A DNA stretch of 64,000 nt from RPQJ01 sp963706755 (GTDB taxonomy: Bacteria; Pseudomonadota; Gammaproteobacteria; Steroidobacterales; Steroidobacteraceae). The position numbers and the translations under genes were made by a program. Positions 44,998 to 52,543 of the stretch are shown here, piece after piece. The stretch is taken from assembly GCA_963706755.1 (NCBI GenBank), contig CAVPNH010000008.1, positions 363,134-427,133 of the forward strand, read 5' to 3'. The notes under the pieces are model-generated. The model saw only the letters and a list, made by a program, of their open reading frames with translations, was not told the origin of the DNA and searched no databases. Numbering within the stretch: position 1 is the first letter of the stretch; each line of letters begins with the position of its first letter.

Positions 44998-45951
44998 CTA
45001 GCGAATCGGCAGCAACGATACCGGCGGGTTGCCGTCCCGCAGCCAGCTGTGCACGACCTCGGTGTAGCGCCGCATCAGGTCTGCCGCGAAGTCGGAGAAC
45101 ACGCGCACCTTTGCCGACTGGTGTCCCGACGACGGATACACGAGCGAGATCTGTGGCCCGGGCGTGACATAGTCGTTGAGAATGAGCTTGAGCTCGCCGC
45201 GCGCGATGTATTCCGCAGCGATCAGGTCACCCGCGTGCGCGATGCCGAGGCCGGCCGCCGCGGCGATGGCCGGGGCCTCGATGGCGTTGAACAGCATCGC
45301 GAAGTGCAGCTTCAACCGGCGCGGCAGGTAGGGCGGCGGGAAATTCCACTCGGGGCTGCCGCCGCCGGGGGCCGAGAGCCCGAGCAGGCGATGCCCGCGC
45401 AGGTCATCCGGCGTGAGCGGCTCGCCGTGCTCCGCGAGGTAGGAAGGAGAGGCAACGGTGACGAAATTGACCTGCACGACGCGCCGCGCGACCAGACCGC
45501 TCTGCCTGATACCGCCGACGCGCAGGGCCACGTCCACGCGTTCCGCGACGAGGTCCACGACCCGGTCGTTCAGCCGCAGGTCGAGTTCGATGGCGGGGTA
45601 GCGCCTGACGAACTCCGGCAGCGCGGGCAGGAGCAGGTAGCGGCCGAAGGACACCGGTACGTCCACGCGCAGCCGGCCCTCGGGTTTCGAGCGCGCTCCG
45701 CGCAGCGTTTCTTCCGCGTCGGACAATTCCTCGAGGATGCGGCGCGTGCGCTGCAGGTAGTCGCTGCCCTCGGCCGTGAGGCTGACCTTGCGGGTAGTCC
45801 GGTTGAGCAGGCGGGCACCGAGATGCTTCTCGAGCGCCGCCACGTGCGCACTGGCCGCGGCTCGGGAGATGTCGAGTTCATCGGCAGCCTGGGCGAACGA
45901 GGCGCGTTCGGCCACCCGGGTGAAGACGCGCATGGCGATCAATTGGTCCAT
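44998..45951 (-). CDS. LysR-family transcriptional regulator
   Basis: A 317-residue regulator. The N-terminal helix-turn-helix reads FTRVAERASFAQAADELDISRAAASAHVAALEKHLGARLLNRTTRKVSLT, followed by RLRVDVPVSFGRYLLLPALPEF of the effector domain. This close match to the CrgA/AphB branch is family-level only. I start at the ATG at 45949-45951 (MDQLIAMRVF); the frame opens 16 codons earlier without homology. Divergent from a 41-residue membrane protein gene; nested inverted repeats lie in between. Confidence 0.93.
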   Translation of the reverse strand: MDQLIAMRVFTRVAERASFAQAADELDISRAAASAHVAALEKHLGARLLNRTTRKVSLTAEGSDYLQRTRRILEELSDAEETLRGARSKPEGRLRVDVPVSFGRYLLLPALPEFVRRYPAIELDLRLNDRVVDLVAERVDVALRVGGIRQSGLVARRVVQVNFVTVASPSYLAEHGEPLTPDDLRGHRLLGLSAPGGGSPEWNFPPPYLPRRLKLHFAMLFNAIEAPAIAAAAGLGIAHAGDLIAAEYIARGELKLILNDYVTPGPQISLVYPSSGHQSAKVRVFSDFAADLMRRYTEVVHSWLRDGNPPVSLLPIR

Positions 45952-45982
45952 GGCTTGATTGTTCAGGATTACGGGACATGAT

Positions 45983-46030
45983 GCAACGATTAATCCCATT
46001 TATCGGATTAACCGGCAGGCCTATCGTTGC
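45983..46030. promoter_or_regulatory. Nested inverted repeats, probable LysR-controlled promoter
   Basis: Outer arms GCAACGAT (45983-45990) and ATCGTTGC (46023-46030) enclose inner arms TTAATCC (45990-45996) and GGATTAA (46005-46011). All are perfect. They lie between the divergent LysR gene and a small membrane protein gene, so LysR binding is the simplest reading. Confidence 0.6.
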
Positions 46031-46060
46031 TCCCGACAGCAACCGATGGAGGATCGAGTC

Positions 46061-46186
46061 ATGTTGAACCGAAGCGAAATGCAGGACCGGCTCCTGCCCG
46101 GCGTACTGGCCGCCCTGGCGGTGTCCATCCTGGTCGTCGTGGCCTCGTTGACGCACGCCGTCGCGGCCATGGCCTCCTATGCCTGA
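46061..46186 (+). CDS. 41-residue single-helix membrane protein
   Basis: A short frame with a good ribosome-binding site (GGAGG about 8 bases before the ATG at 46061). The peptide has a charged head (MLNRSEMQDR) and one long hydrophobic helix (LPGVLAALAVSILVVVASLTHAVAA) with a short tail. It is divergent from the LysR gene across the nested repeats, so it may be its target. No family is recognised. It resembles the small protein at 46430 in size and layout. Confidence 0.6.
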   Translation: MLNRSEMQDRLLPGVLAALAVSILVVVASLTHAVAAMASYA

Positions 46187-46193
46187 TGTGGCG

Positions 46194-46237
46194 CGCTGTG
46201 TGGGTGGGACGTGTGTCTCATTTCTTCCCACACAGCG
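46194..46237. repeat. 11-bp perfect inverted repeat after the small protein gene
   Basis: CGCTGTGTGGG and CCCACACAGCG pair perfectly around a 22-base loop (46205-46226). It begins 7 bases after the stop of the 41-residue protein. The loop is long and no T-run follows, so it may be an RNA structure or protein site rather than a simple terminator. Confidence 0.55.
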
Positions 46238-46308
46238 TCGGATTCTAGTAACGCATTGATTTATAAGGAGTCAAAGCGTTGCTGAAATGTGACAGATTTC
46301 AACATAAA

Positions 46309-46339
46309 TTGCTGCGTCGCAGCACGATCAGGGTATAAT
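46309..46339 (+). promoter_or_regulatory. Candidate sigma-70 promoter for the 38-residue protein
   Basis: TTGCTG (46309-46314) and a perfect TATAAT (46334-46339) are 19 bases apart, within an AT-rich island. The transcript would lead into the small gene at 46430 with a leader of about 80 bases. Confidence 0.55.
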
Positions 46340-46429
46340 GGCGCCGTCCGAACTGGACTGAGGCAGCGCCCGGCGGGCTGCCACAAGGCTTCCGCCGACC
46401 GCAGCCCTCAGTCACTCACTGGAGGCATC

Positions 46430-46546
46430 ATGCACACACCTGAACGTACCTATTCCCTGTTGACCTTGGGCGCCCTGGCGCTGGCCGTGCTCGTCACGTT
46501 CGCCGTGCTCGTCCACAGCCTGTCGGGGGTCAAGTTCGTCTGGTGA
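46430..46546 (+). CDS. 38-residue single-helix membrane protein
   Basis: A short frame with a strong ribosome-binding site, GGAGG at 46421-46425, four bases before the ATG at 46430. The peptide has a short polar head (MHTPERTYS), one hydrophobic helix (LLTLGALALAVLVTFAVLVHSL) and the end SGVKFVW. A TATAAT promoter lies about 90 bases upstream and GC-rich hairpins follow the stop (for example 46619-46636). The function is unknown. It shares layout with the 41-residue protein at 46061. Confidence 0.6.
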   Translation: MHTPERTYSLLTLGALALAVLVTFAVLVHSLSGVKFVW

Positions 46547-46662
46547 TGCAATAGGGGGCGTTCGCGCACCGTCGCGGGCGCCCGCCTTGGGGCCGGTGTC
46601 CCGCCCGGGCGCGGTTCTGCCCGGGTCCACCCGGGCTCTCTCGTATAGAAGGCCCGCCCGAT

Positions 46663-47787
46663 TCAGCGGGCGATCCCCGACTCGGGGATCACGTCGAGCG
46701 CTGTCCCGTGCAGTCTATGCACATAAAGGACTCCATCGTGTTCCGTCACCCCGCTGGTCGCCGAAATCCGGCCGCTGGGGTCCTGCAGGTCAGCGACGAC
46801 CCGGCCGTCCTCGTCGAACGCGACCACGTGACCGTAGGCCGGCGGCAGCGGCCGCATCGACGTCGGAAGTCTCTGGCTCATCGCCCGCAGCCAGGGCCGG
46901 CCTGACATCGCATCGATGACCGCGCTGCGCGGCGCCGTAAAGCCCGTCCAGAGCCGGCCGTCGGCATCCCGCGTCAGGTTGTCCGGGAACCCGGGCAGGT
47001 TCGCGATGATCACGCCCGCATTCGGGTTCACGGGATCGCGCACTGCCACCCGCGCATCCAGCGCCTCGGCATTGACGTCCACTTTCCAGATGCGGTATTC
47101 GCCGGTCTCGGCGATGAAGAGCCGCGACTGGTCGCCAGAGAGCGCGACGCCGTTCGGGAAGCAGAGCCCGCCCATGACCACGCGCAGCGAGCGCGTCGGC
47201 GGCTGGTACTCGAGCACGCGACCGGTGCAGGAGTGCTCCATGATGTCGAGCAGGGCCGCTTCGAGCGTGCCTATGCCCTTCGGCGAGAAGCGCCGCGACG
47301 CGTCCGTGAAGTAGATGCGGCCGTTCCCGGCCACGACGACCGCGTCCGCGTAGAGGATGGGATCTGCGCCCACGTGATCGGCCAGCGCCGTGACCGACCC
47401 GTCGGCGGCCACCATGAGCAGGCCCTTCAAGGCATCCGCCACGACCAGGTGCCCCTCCGGATCGAACGCCATTCCGAGCGGGCGTCCGCCCGTGTTCACC
47501 ACCGTCTCGATGCCGGTGCCGTCCGGATTCATGCGCAGCACGGCACCCGACAGCACGCCCGTGTAGAGCCTGCCGTCCGGGCCGAAGGCGATGTGCTCGG
47601 GGCCGATCTCCGGTGCGATGGATATTGCGTGGGCCGCAGCGAGGCGCTCGTTTCGCGCGTGCGGCCCGACGTATCCAGCGGACCGCGGCGCCTGCCACGC
47701 GACCGGCTCGATCGGCACCGGCCAGAAGAACAGGTAGGCCGCCAGCGCAAGGGCGATCCCGCCGAACCAGGTCAGTATTTTCTTCAT
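46663..47787 (-). CDS. Strictosidine-synthase-like/SMP-30 beta-propeller lactonase
   Basis: A 374-residue six-bladed beta-propeller of the strictosidine synthase/APMAP type, probably a calcium-dependent esterase or lactonase. An N-terminal membrane helix (residues 7-23) anchors it. Family blocks are PEHIAFGPDGRLYTG, VVADALKGLLMV, IYFTDASRRFS (calcium-binding turn), MGGLCFPNGVALS and FIAETGEYRIWKV, and NLPGFPDNLTRDADGRLW. The family sites match plant and mammalian relatives with arylesterase activity. It is divergent from the wax-ester synthase gene with about 200 bases between starts. The substrate is unknown. Confidence 0.9.
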   Translation of the reverse strand: MKKILTWFGGIALALAAYLFFWPVPIEPVAWQAPRSAGYVGPHARNERLAAAHAISIAPEIGPEHIAFGPDGRLYTGVLSGAVLRMNPDGTGIETVVNTGGRPLGMAFDPEGHLVVADALKGLLMVAADGSVTALADHVGADPILYADAVVVAGNGRIYFTDASRRFSPKGIGTLEAALLDIMEHSCTGRVLEYQPPTRSLRVVMGGLCFPNGVALSGDQSRLFIAETGEYRIWKVDVNAEALDARVAVRDPVNPNAGVIIANLPGFPDNLTRDADGRLWTGFTAPRSAVIDAMSGRPWLRAMSQRLPTSMRPLPPAYGHVVAFDEDGRVVADLQDPSGRISATSGVTEHDGVLYVHRLHGTALDVIPESGIAR

Positions 47788-47983
47788 CGCATCCCCCTCG
47801 TCGTGCCGCCATCGCCCGCGGTGTCAACACCGGGATTCTAAGCCCGTGGCGCATGAAACGATGCGGCCCGCGCATCGCGCCGGCCCATATGGACGACGGA
47901 CCCGCGGACGCGTAACGTCCCTCAATCGTCGCGTGCGCGCGCCGGCACCCCGGCGGGCCGCACTTTGCACCAGGAGTACGCGG

Positions 47984-49510
47984 ATGAGACAGCTTTCCGG
48001 CATGGACAACCTGTTCCTGCAGTTGGAACACGGCAACCAGTACATGCACGTCGCATCTTTCGGGATCTACGACCCGTCGACGGCACCGGGCGGGAAGGTC
48101 CGGTTCAAGGACATCCTCAAGTTCTTCGAGTCGCGGCTCGATTTGTCGCCGGTCTTCCGGCGGCGCCTTGTCACGGTGCCGATGGCGCTCGATCGTCCCT
48201 ACTGGATCGAGGACGCCGACGTCGACGTCGAGTTCCACGTGCGGCACATCGCCTTGCCCCAGCCAGGCGACTGGCGCCAGCTCTGCATCCAGATCGCGCG
48301 CATTCACTCGCGTCCCCTCGACCGCAGCAAGCCGCTGTGGGAGGCGTACGTGATCGAGGGACTCGACAATATCCCCGGTATTCCGTCCGGCAGCTTCGCC
48401 TTCTACACCAAGTTTCACCACTCGACGATCGACGGCGAGAGCGGTGCGGTCCTCCTGCAGGCCATTCATTCCCTCTCGCCGGAGGCAGACGACGAGGACT
48501 TCCCGCGGCGCGCGCGCGTGCAGGACCGTGACCCGTCGCAGGTCGAGCTCTACACGCGTGCCTTCGTGAACACCCTGCAGCGCGCACCGCGGGCTGCGAG
48601 CTTCTCGGTCAAGACGGCCGCGCGGCTCGCCGGCATCGGTGCCGGCTACATGGGGCAGGTGAAGCAGATGCTGCAGGAGGCGGGCCTGCCGACGGTCGAG
48701 ACCGTCAGGTCGAAGCTGCGCCGCCCGCCCGTGACGCGCTTCAGCGCCAAGGTCTCCGCTCACCGCGTGGTCGAGGTCGTCGGCCTGCCGATGGCAGAGA
48801 TCAAGCAGGTACGGCAGCGGATCGAGGGGGCGACCATCAACGACGTGTTCATGACGACCGTCGGCGGGGCGCTCAACCTGTACCTCGGCGCGAAGGACGA
48901 GCTGCCTGATCGCACGATGACCGCACAGGTCCCGATGACACTGCGCGGTGAGAACAAGGGCGGGGACCATGGCAACCAGGTGGGGGTGGCGGTGATGCCC
49001 CTGCACACGGAGATCGCGGACCCGATCGCGCGACTGCACGCAATCCAGGAAGGTGCGGGCAAGGCCAAGGCGATGGTGGCCGTCGTGGGCAAGGACCTCG
49101 CCAAGAACATCTACGACCTGCTGCCGGCCGTAGCTTCGGAGATCTTCACGACCAGGGTGATGCTGCCGACGATGAACGTCGTCGTGTCCAACGTGCGGGG
49201 CCCGGACGTGCCGATGTACCTTGCCGGCGCGCAGATGATCGCCTTCGCGCCCGTCAGCATTCCCATGAACGGGCTCGGGCTCAACGTCACCGGATTCAGC
49301 TATCACGGCACCTTGTGGATCTGTGCCGTAGCTTGCCGCGACATGATGCCCGATCCGGCGTTCTTCGCGGACTGCCTGCGATCCAGCTTCGCCAGGCTCG
49401 TCGCGGCTGCCGCGAAGTCCAGTCACGAGACTCCGTCGGGAAAGGTCGCAGCCAGGTTGAAGGCGCGCGCCTCGCGCCGGAAACAGGGCGGCCGACGCCG
49501 CACGGCGTGA
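47984..49510 (+). CDS. Wax ester synthase/acyl-CoA:diacylglycerol acyltransferase
   Basis: Bifunctional WS/DGAT enzyme of 508 residues that makes storage wax esters or triacylglycerol from acyl-CoA at the inner membrane face. The catalytic HHxxxDG motif is FHHSTIDGES (His145, His146, Asp150). Other family blocks are MDNLFLQLE near the start, NDVFMTTVGGALNLYL, VSNVRGPDVPMYLAGA and the C-terminal FSYHGTLWICAVACRDMMPDP. The ATG at 47984 has AGGAG 7 bases before it; the frame opens earlier without homology. The last residues are basic. It is coupled to the next gene by a GTGA overlap. Storage lipid formation is inferred. Confidence 0.95.
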   Translation: MRQLSGMDNLFLQLEHGNQYMHVASFGIYDPSTAPGGKVRFKDILKFFESRLDLSPVFRRRLVTVPMALDRPYWIEDADVDVEFHVRHIALPQPGDWRQLCIQIARIHSRPLDRSKPLWEAYVIEGLDNIPGIPSGSFAFYTKFHHSTIDGESGAVLLQAIHSLSPEADDEDFPRRARVQDRDPSQVELYTRAFVNTLQRAPRAASFSVKTAARLAGIGAGYMGQVKQMLQEAGLPTVETVRSKLRRPPVTRFSAKVSAHRVVEVVGLPMAEIKQVRQRIEGATINDVFMTTVGGALNLYLGAKDELPDRTMTAQVPMTLRGENKGGDHGNQVGVAVMPLHTEIADPIARLHAIQEGAGKAKAMVAVVGKDLAKNIYDLLPAVASEIFTTRVMLPTMNVVVSNVRGPDVPMYLAGAQMIAFAPVSIPMNGLGLNVTGFSYHGTLWICAVACRDMMPDPAFFADCLRSSFARLVAAAAKSSHETPSGKVAARLKARASRRKQGGRRRTA

Positions 49511-50829
49511 CCGACCCGCTCGCGAGGCCGCTCCGCCTGCCGTGCGGAGCGGTTCTTCCGAACCGCCTCTGCAAGGCCGCGATGACGGAAGGCGTCGCGG
49601 ATCCGTTGCTGCGGGCCACGCCTCGTCACGAGACGCTCTACCGCACCTGGAGCGAGGGCGGGGCAGGGTTGCTGCTCACCGGAAACGTGCAGATCGATCG
49701 TACCGATCTGGAACGGCCCGGCAACGTTGCCATCGACATCTCGGAGCCGCGCACGGTCTCGGTCGAGGCGAGGGACAGGCTCCGGGCCTGGGCGCGGGCG
49801 GGGACAGTTGGCGGCAATCATCTCTGGATGCAGATCTCCCAGGCGGGCTGGCAGTCGCCCCGCTACGTCACGCGTGCGCCCCGTGCGCCCTCGGACGTGC
49901 AGCTCGAGCTGCTGGGCAACTATGCGAAGCCGCGCCCGCTCGCGGAAGCCGAGATCCTCGACTTCATCAACCGTTTCGCGCAGGCGGCGGTCGTCGCGCG
50001 TGAAGCTGGATTCACGGGGGTGCAGGTTCACGGCGCGCACGGCTATCTCCTGAGTTCCTTCCTCTCGCCGGTGACCAACCGCCGCACGGACGCGTGGGGC
50101 GGTTCACTCCAGAATCGTGCGCGGTTCCTGCTCGAGGTCGTGCGCGCGGTGCGCAGGGCCGTCGGCCCGGATTTCCCGGTGGCCCTGAAACTCAACTCCG
50201 ACGATTTCCGCAAGGGCGGCTTCAGCAATGCTGAGTGCGTCGAAGTCGTGCGCTGGTTGAACGAGGAGTCGCTGGACCTGCTGGAACTCTCCGGCGGCAC
50301 CTACGAACAGCCGCGACTGGTCGGCGCGGAGGGACGGGCGGACAGTGCCGTCGCCCTGCGGCCGAGTACTCGTGCGCGCGAGGCATATTTCCTTGAATAC
50401 GCCGCGGAGGTACGTCTGGTCGCGCGGATGCCGCTCATGGTCACTGGCGGTTTCCGCACGCGGGCGGGGATGGAGGCGGCGCTGGGTGCGGAGGACTGCG
50501 ACATGATCGGCGTCGGCCGGCCGCTCTGCTGGCAGCCTGATTTCCCGCGACGACTCCTGGATCGCACGGCCGACGGCGTAGCGCGCATCGAGGAGCGACT
50601 CCGCATCCGCGAGGGCGGCTGGCTGTCCCCGACCAGTTCCTTCGTCCCGATCAAGATGCTGAACACCTACGGTGCAATGTCCTGGTTCTACTGCCAGATT
50701 TTCCGGCTGGCCGATGGCAAGGCGCCGGAGATGGACCGTGGCATCGCGTCCACGCTGGTGGAGTACCTGCGCGATGAACTTGCCACGGCGCGCCGGATGC
50801 ACGGCGCCTACGGCGACATCAGGCATTGA
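49507..50829 (+). CDS. Old-yellow-enzyme-family NADH:flavin oxidoreductase
   Basis: An FMN TIM-barrel reductase of 440 residues for activated double bonds. Landmarks are LPNRLCKAAMTEG near the N-terminus, the FMN/substrate region LWMQISQAGWQS, the VQVHGAHGYLLSSFLSPVTNRRTDAWGGS block with the paired histidines, and the phosphate site MVTGGFRTRAGMEAAL. No C-terminal iron-sulfur or NADH domain is present, so this is the short class. It starts at GTG 49507 in a GTGA overlap with the wax-ester synthase gene; the upstream part of the open frame is a shadow. Its link with lipid metabolism may be reduction of unsaturated acyl or sterol groups (speculative). Confidence 0.93.
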   Translation: MTDPLARPLRLPCGAVLPNRLCKAAMTEGVADPLLRATPRHETLYRTWSEGGAGLLLTGNVQIDRTDLERPGNVAIDISEPRTVSVEARDRLRAWARAGTVGGNHLWMQISQAGWQSPRYVTRAPRAPSDVQLELLGNYAKPRPLAEAEILDFINRFAQAAVVAREAGFTGVQVHGAHGYLLSSFLSPVTNRRTDAWGGSLQNRARFLLEVVRAVRRAVGPDFPVALKLNSDDFRKGGFSNAECVEVVRWLNEESLDLLELSGGTYEQPRLVGAEGRADSAVALRPSTRAREAYFLEYAAEVRLVARMPLMVTGGFRTRAGMEAALGAEDCDMIGVGRPLCWQPDFPRRLLDRTADGVARIEERLRIREGGWLSPTSSFVPIKMLNTYGAMSWFYCQIFRLADGKAPEMDRGIASTLVEYLRDELATARRMHGAYGDIRH

Positions 50830-50856
50830 CCGATGGGGCAGCGGACAGGAAATGTC

Positions 50857-51120
50857 TCAGCTGTTTCGATAGATCTCACGTCGATGCCCGACCTTCACCA
50901 CCAGGACGGTGAGCCGAGCGTCTTCGATTTCGTAAATGATTCGATAGCGACCCTGCCGGACTCGATACCGTTCCTGGCCCGACAGCTTCTCGCAGCCAGC
51001 CGGTCGCGGATCGTCCGCAAGCGATCGGATGCGGCGCATGATCCGCACGACGTCCTGCTTCGGGAAGGGGCGGAGGTCTCTGGCTACGGACTTCCTGAAC
51101 GCCAGCTCATAGCTTGCCAT
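50857..51120 (-). CDS. RelE/ParE-family toxin
   Basis: An 87-residue toxin of the RelE superfamily, expected to cut mRNA on the ribosome. The segment RKSVARDLRPFPKQDVVRIMRRIRSLADDPRP and the core CEKLSGQERYRVRQGRYRIIYEI with the final LVVKVGHRREIYR match the family well, including the basic residues needed for RNA cleavage. Its start lies 14 bases inside the antitoxin gene, the usual toxin-after-antitoxin order. Confidence 0.93.
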   Translation of the reverse strand: MASYELAFRKSVARDLRPFPKQDVVRIMRRIRSLADDPRPAGCEKLSGQERYRVRQGRYRIIYEIEDARLTVLVVKVGHRREIYRNS

Positions 51121-51343
51121 GCGCCTTCAGGTCCTTGAGCAGCGCTTCGTAGGAAATCACAGGTTCAGCGACCCGATCCTCGAACACTTCGAGGTCTTCC
51201 TGATCCTCACGCAAAGCGGACCGAACGGCGTCGTTGACGATGTCCGACACGGACCGATTCGTATGGGCCGCCTTCATGCGGATGGCCTTGTGCAGGTCCG
51301 GCTGAAAGTAAACGGTCGCGCGTTTCGAAGTGGCTTCGCTCAT
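51107..51343 (-). CDS. Ribbon-helix-helix antitoxin
   Basis: A 78-residue antitoxin with an N-terminal ribbon-helix-helix DNA-binding part (RATVYFQPDLHKAIRMKAAHTNRSVSDIVNDAVRSAL) and an acidic C-terminus that would wrap the RelE toxin. It is the first gene of the pair, and a perfect 16-bp palindrome (51379-51394) lies 35 bases upstream of its start, the probable autoregulatory site. Confidence 0.92.
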   Translation of the reverse strand: MSEATSKRATVYFQPDLHKAIRMKAAHTNRSVSDIVNDAVRSALREDQEDLEVFEDRVAEPVISYEALLKDLKAHGKL

Positions 51344-51378
51344 GAGGCATCCCCCGGAAAGTCCGTAGGATAGCGATA

Positions 51379-51394
51379 TGACGTTATAACGTCA
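51379..51394. promoter_or_regulatory. Operator of the toxin-antitoxin pair
   Basis: TGACGTTATAACGTCA is a perfect 16-bp palindrome in the short AT-rich region before the antitoxin gene. A related half site, TTATCGTCA, follows at 51402-51410. Ribbon-helix-helix antitoxins bind such repeats to repress their own promoter. Confidence 0.7.
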
Positions 51395-51448
51395 AAGCGA
51401 CTTATCGTCAGGTAACGAAAGCGGCGCGGCGTGTGCTCGGGTGGTGCG

Positions 51449-52402
51449 TCAGCCGTAGATCGATTCCAGGCGAGCCTCGCGCTCGACAAAGAGCGCTTCC
51501 TCGTCACGGACCGCCTGCATGAACGCCAGTGTGCCCGGCGACAACGAGCGGTTGCGCAGGTGGATGAACCCGTAGCTGGCGCGGAAGTCGAAGCCCGGGG
51601 TCGACACGACCGCGATTCTGCCGGCTTCGAGGTCCCGTTCGACGAGTCCGAGAGCCCCAAAGGCCAGGGCGTCACTGTCCTGGACGAACGAAGTCAGTTG
51701 CATCGGAACGTCCAGCTCGATGGCGGGAACGAACTCGCCGGTGAGTTCGTCCAGGCGGCCTGCACGCCACGGAAAACGAGGGAGCGCGGCCGCAATCCGC
51801 GGCGGCACCCGGGTATTGACCCATGGGAACTGAAGCAGTTCGCGAATCGTTACGCGTCGTCGCGCGAGGATCGGATGGCCGGGGCGGCAGAAGGCGCGGG
51901 CGCGGTGCCGTCCCACGAGTTCCGTCGCCAGCGCGTCGTTCAGGACCGCGTCGGACAACTCGGCGACCCCGATGTCCGCTGTCCTCCCGGCCACGGCGTT
52001 GGTCACTTCGCGCCAGCCGGCGACACGCAGCGCGATCGCGAGCCTGGGGTGCGCCGCGCACAGCCTGGCGGCCGCCGCGTAGCCCGACAACACGCTGGGG
52101 TACGGGCCCAGCGCGACATTGATGCTCCCGGCCTCCAGCCCGCGCATCAGGGCGATATCGCGGAGCAGGTCCCCGTCAGCCGTCGCCGATGCCTCGGCGT
52201 GGGCCATGACGCGCCTGCCGAATTCCGTGAGGGTGACCGGCCCGGGCGGGCGGTCGAACAGGCGAACGCCGAGCGCGGCCTCGACGGACTGGATGCCCTT
52301 CGTCAACGCTGGCTGCGAGATTCGCAGTGCCGCCGCCGCCTGCCGGAAGTTCCCGTGCCGCGCGAGCGCCGCAACCTGGCGCAGCTGGGTATGCGTCAAC
52401 AT
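51449..52402 (-). CDS. LysR-family transcriptional regulator
   Basis: A 317-residue regulator. The helix-turn-helix part reads LRQVAALARHGNFRQAAAALRISQPALTKGIQSVEAALGVRLFDRPPGPVTLTEFGR, and the effector domain begins near residue 90 (INVALGPYPSVLSGYAAAAR). It resembles the branch of LysR proteins that control aromatic or sulfur compound use. It is divergent from the sulfatase gene, 141 bases away, with two inverted repeats between, so the sulfatase and HAD genes may be its targets. Confidence 0.93.
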   Translation of the reverse strand: MLTHTQLRQVAALARHGNFRQAAAALRISQPALTKGIQSVEAALGVRLFDRPPGPVTLTEFGRRVMAHAEASATADGDLLRDIALMRGLEAGSINVALGPYPSVLSGYAAAARLCAAHPRLAIALRVAGWREVTNAVAGRTADIGVAELSDAVLNDALATELVGRHRARAFCRPGHPILARRRVTIRELLQFPWVNTRVPPRIAAALPRFPWRAGRLDELTGEFVPAIELDVPMQLTSFVQDSDALAFGALGLVERDLEAGRIAVVSTPGFDFRASYGFIHLRNRSLSPGTLAFMQAVRDEEALFVEREARLESIYG

Positions 52403-52405
52403 GAT

Positions 52406-52461
52406 GATAACCGTTACCTTATCAAACGATGGCTATTACGCGAGGCAGCTTATCAAGCTGC
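52406..52461. promoter_or_regulatory. Two inverted repeats between LysR and sulfatase genes
   Basis: GATAA-N8-TTATC (52406-52423) starts four bases outside the LysR start codon, and GCAGCTT-ATC-AAGCTGC (52445-52461) is a perfect 7-bp arm repeat nearer the sulfatase. Either or both could be LysR sites. No clear -10/-35 pair was defensible. Confidence 0.5.
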
Positions 52462-52543
52462 AGGGCTCGGAATAAGATCGCCCGGTATTGCGGCCCGAAG
52501 GGCGGTCGCTCTCCTTCCGCCGGTCTGACAGAGGGACATCAAC

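Noticed and set aside
46279..46338. 19-residue frame from a TTG after AAGGAG
   Set aside because: It overlaps the promoter and lacks any protein-like pattern; the ribosome-binding-like match is probably chance.
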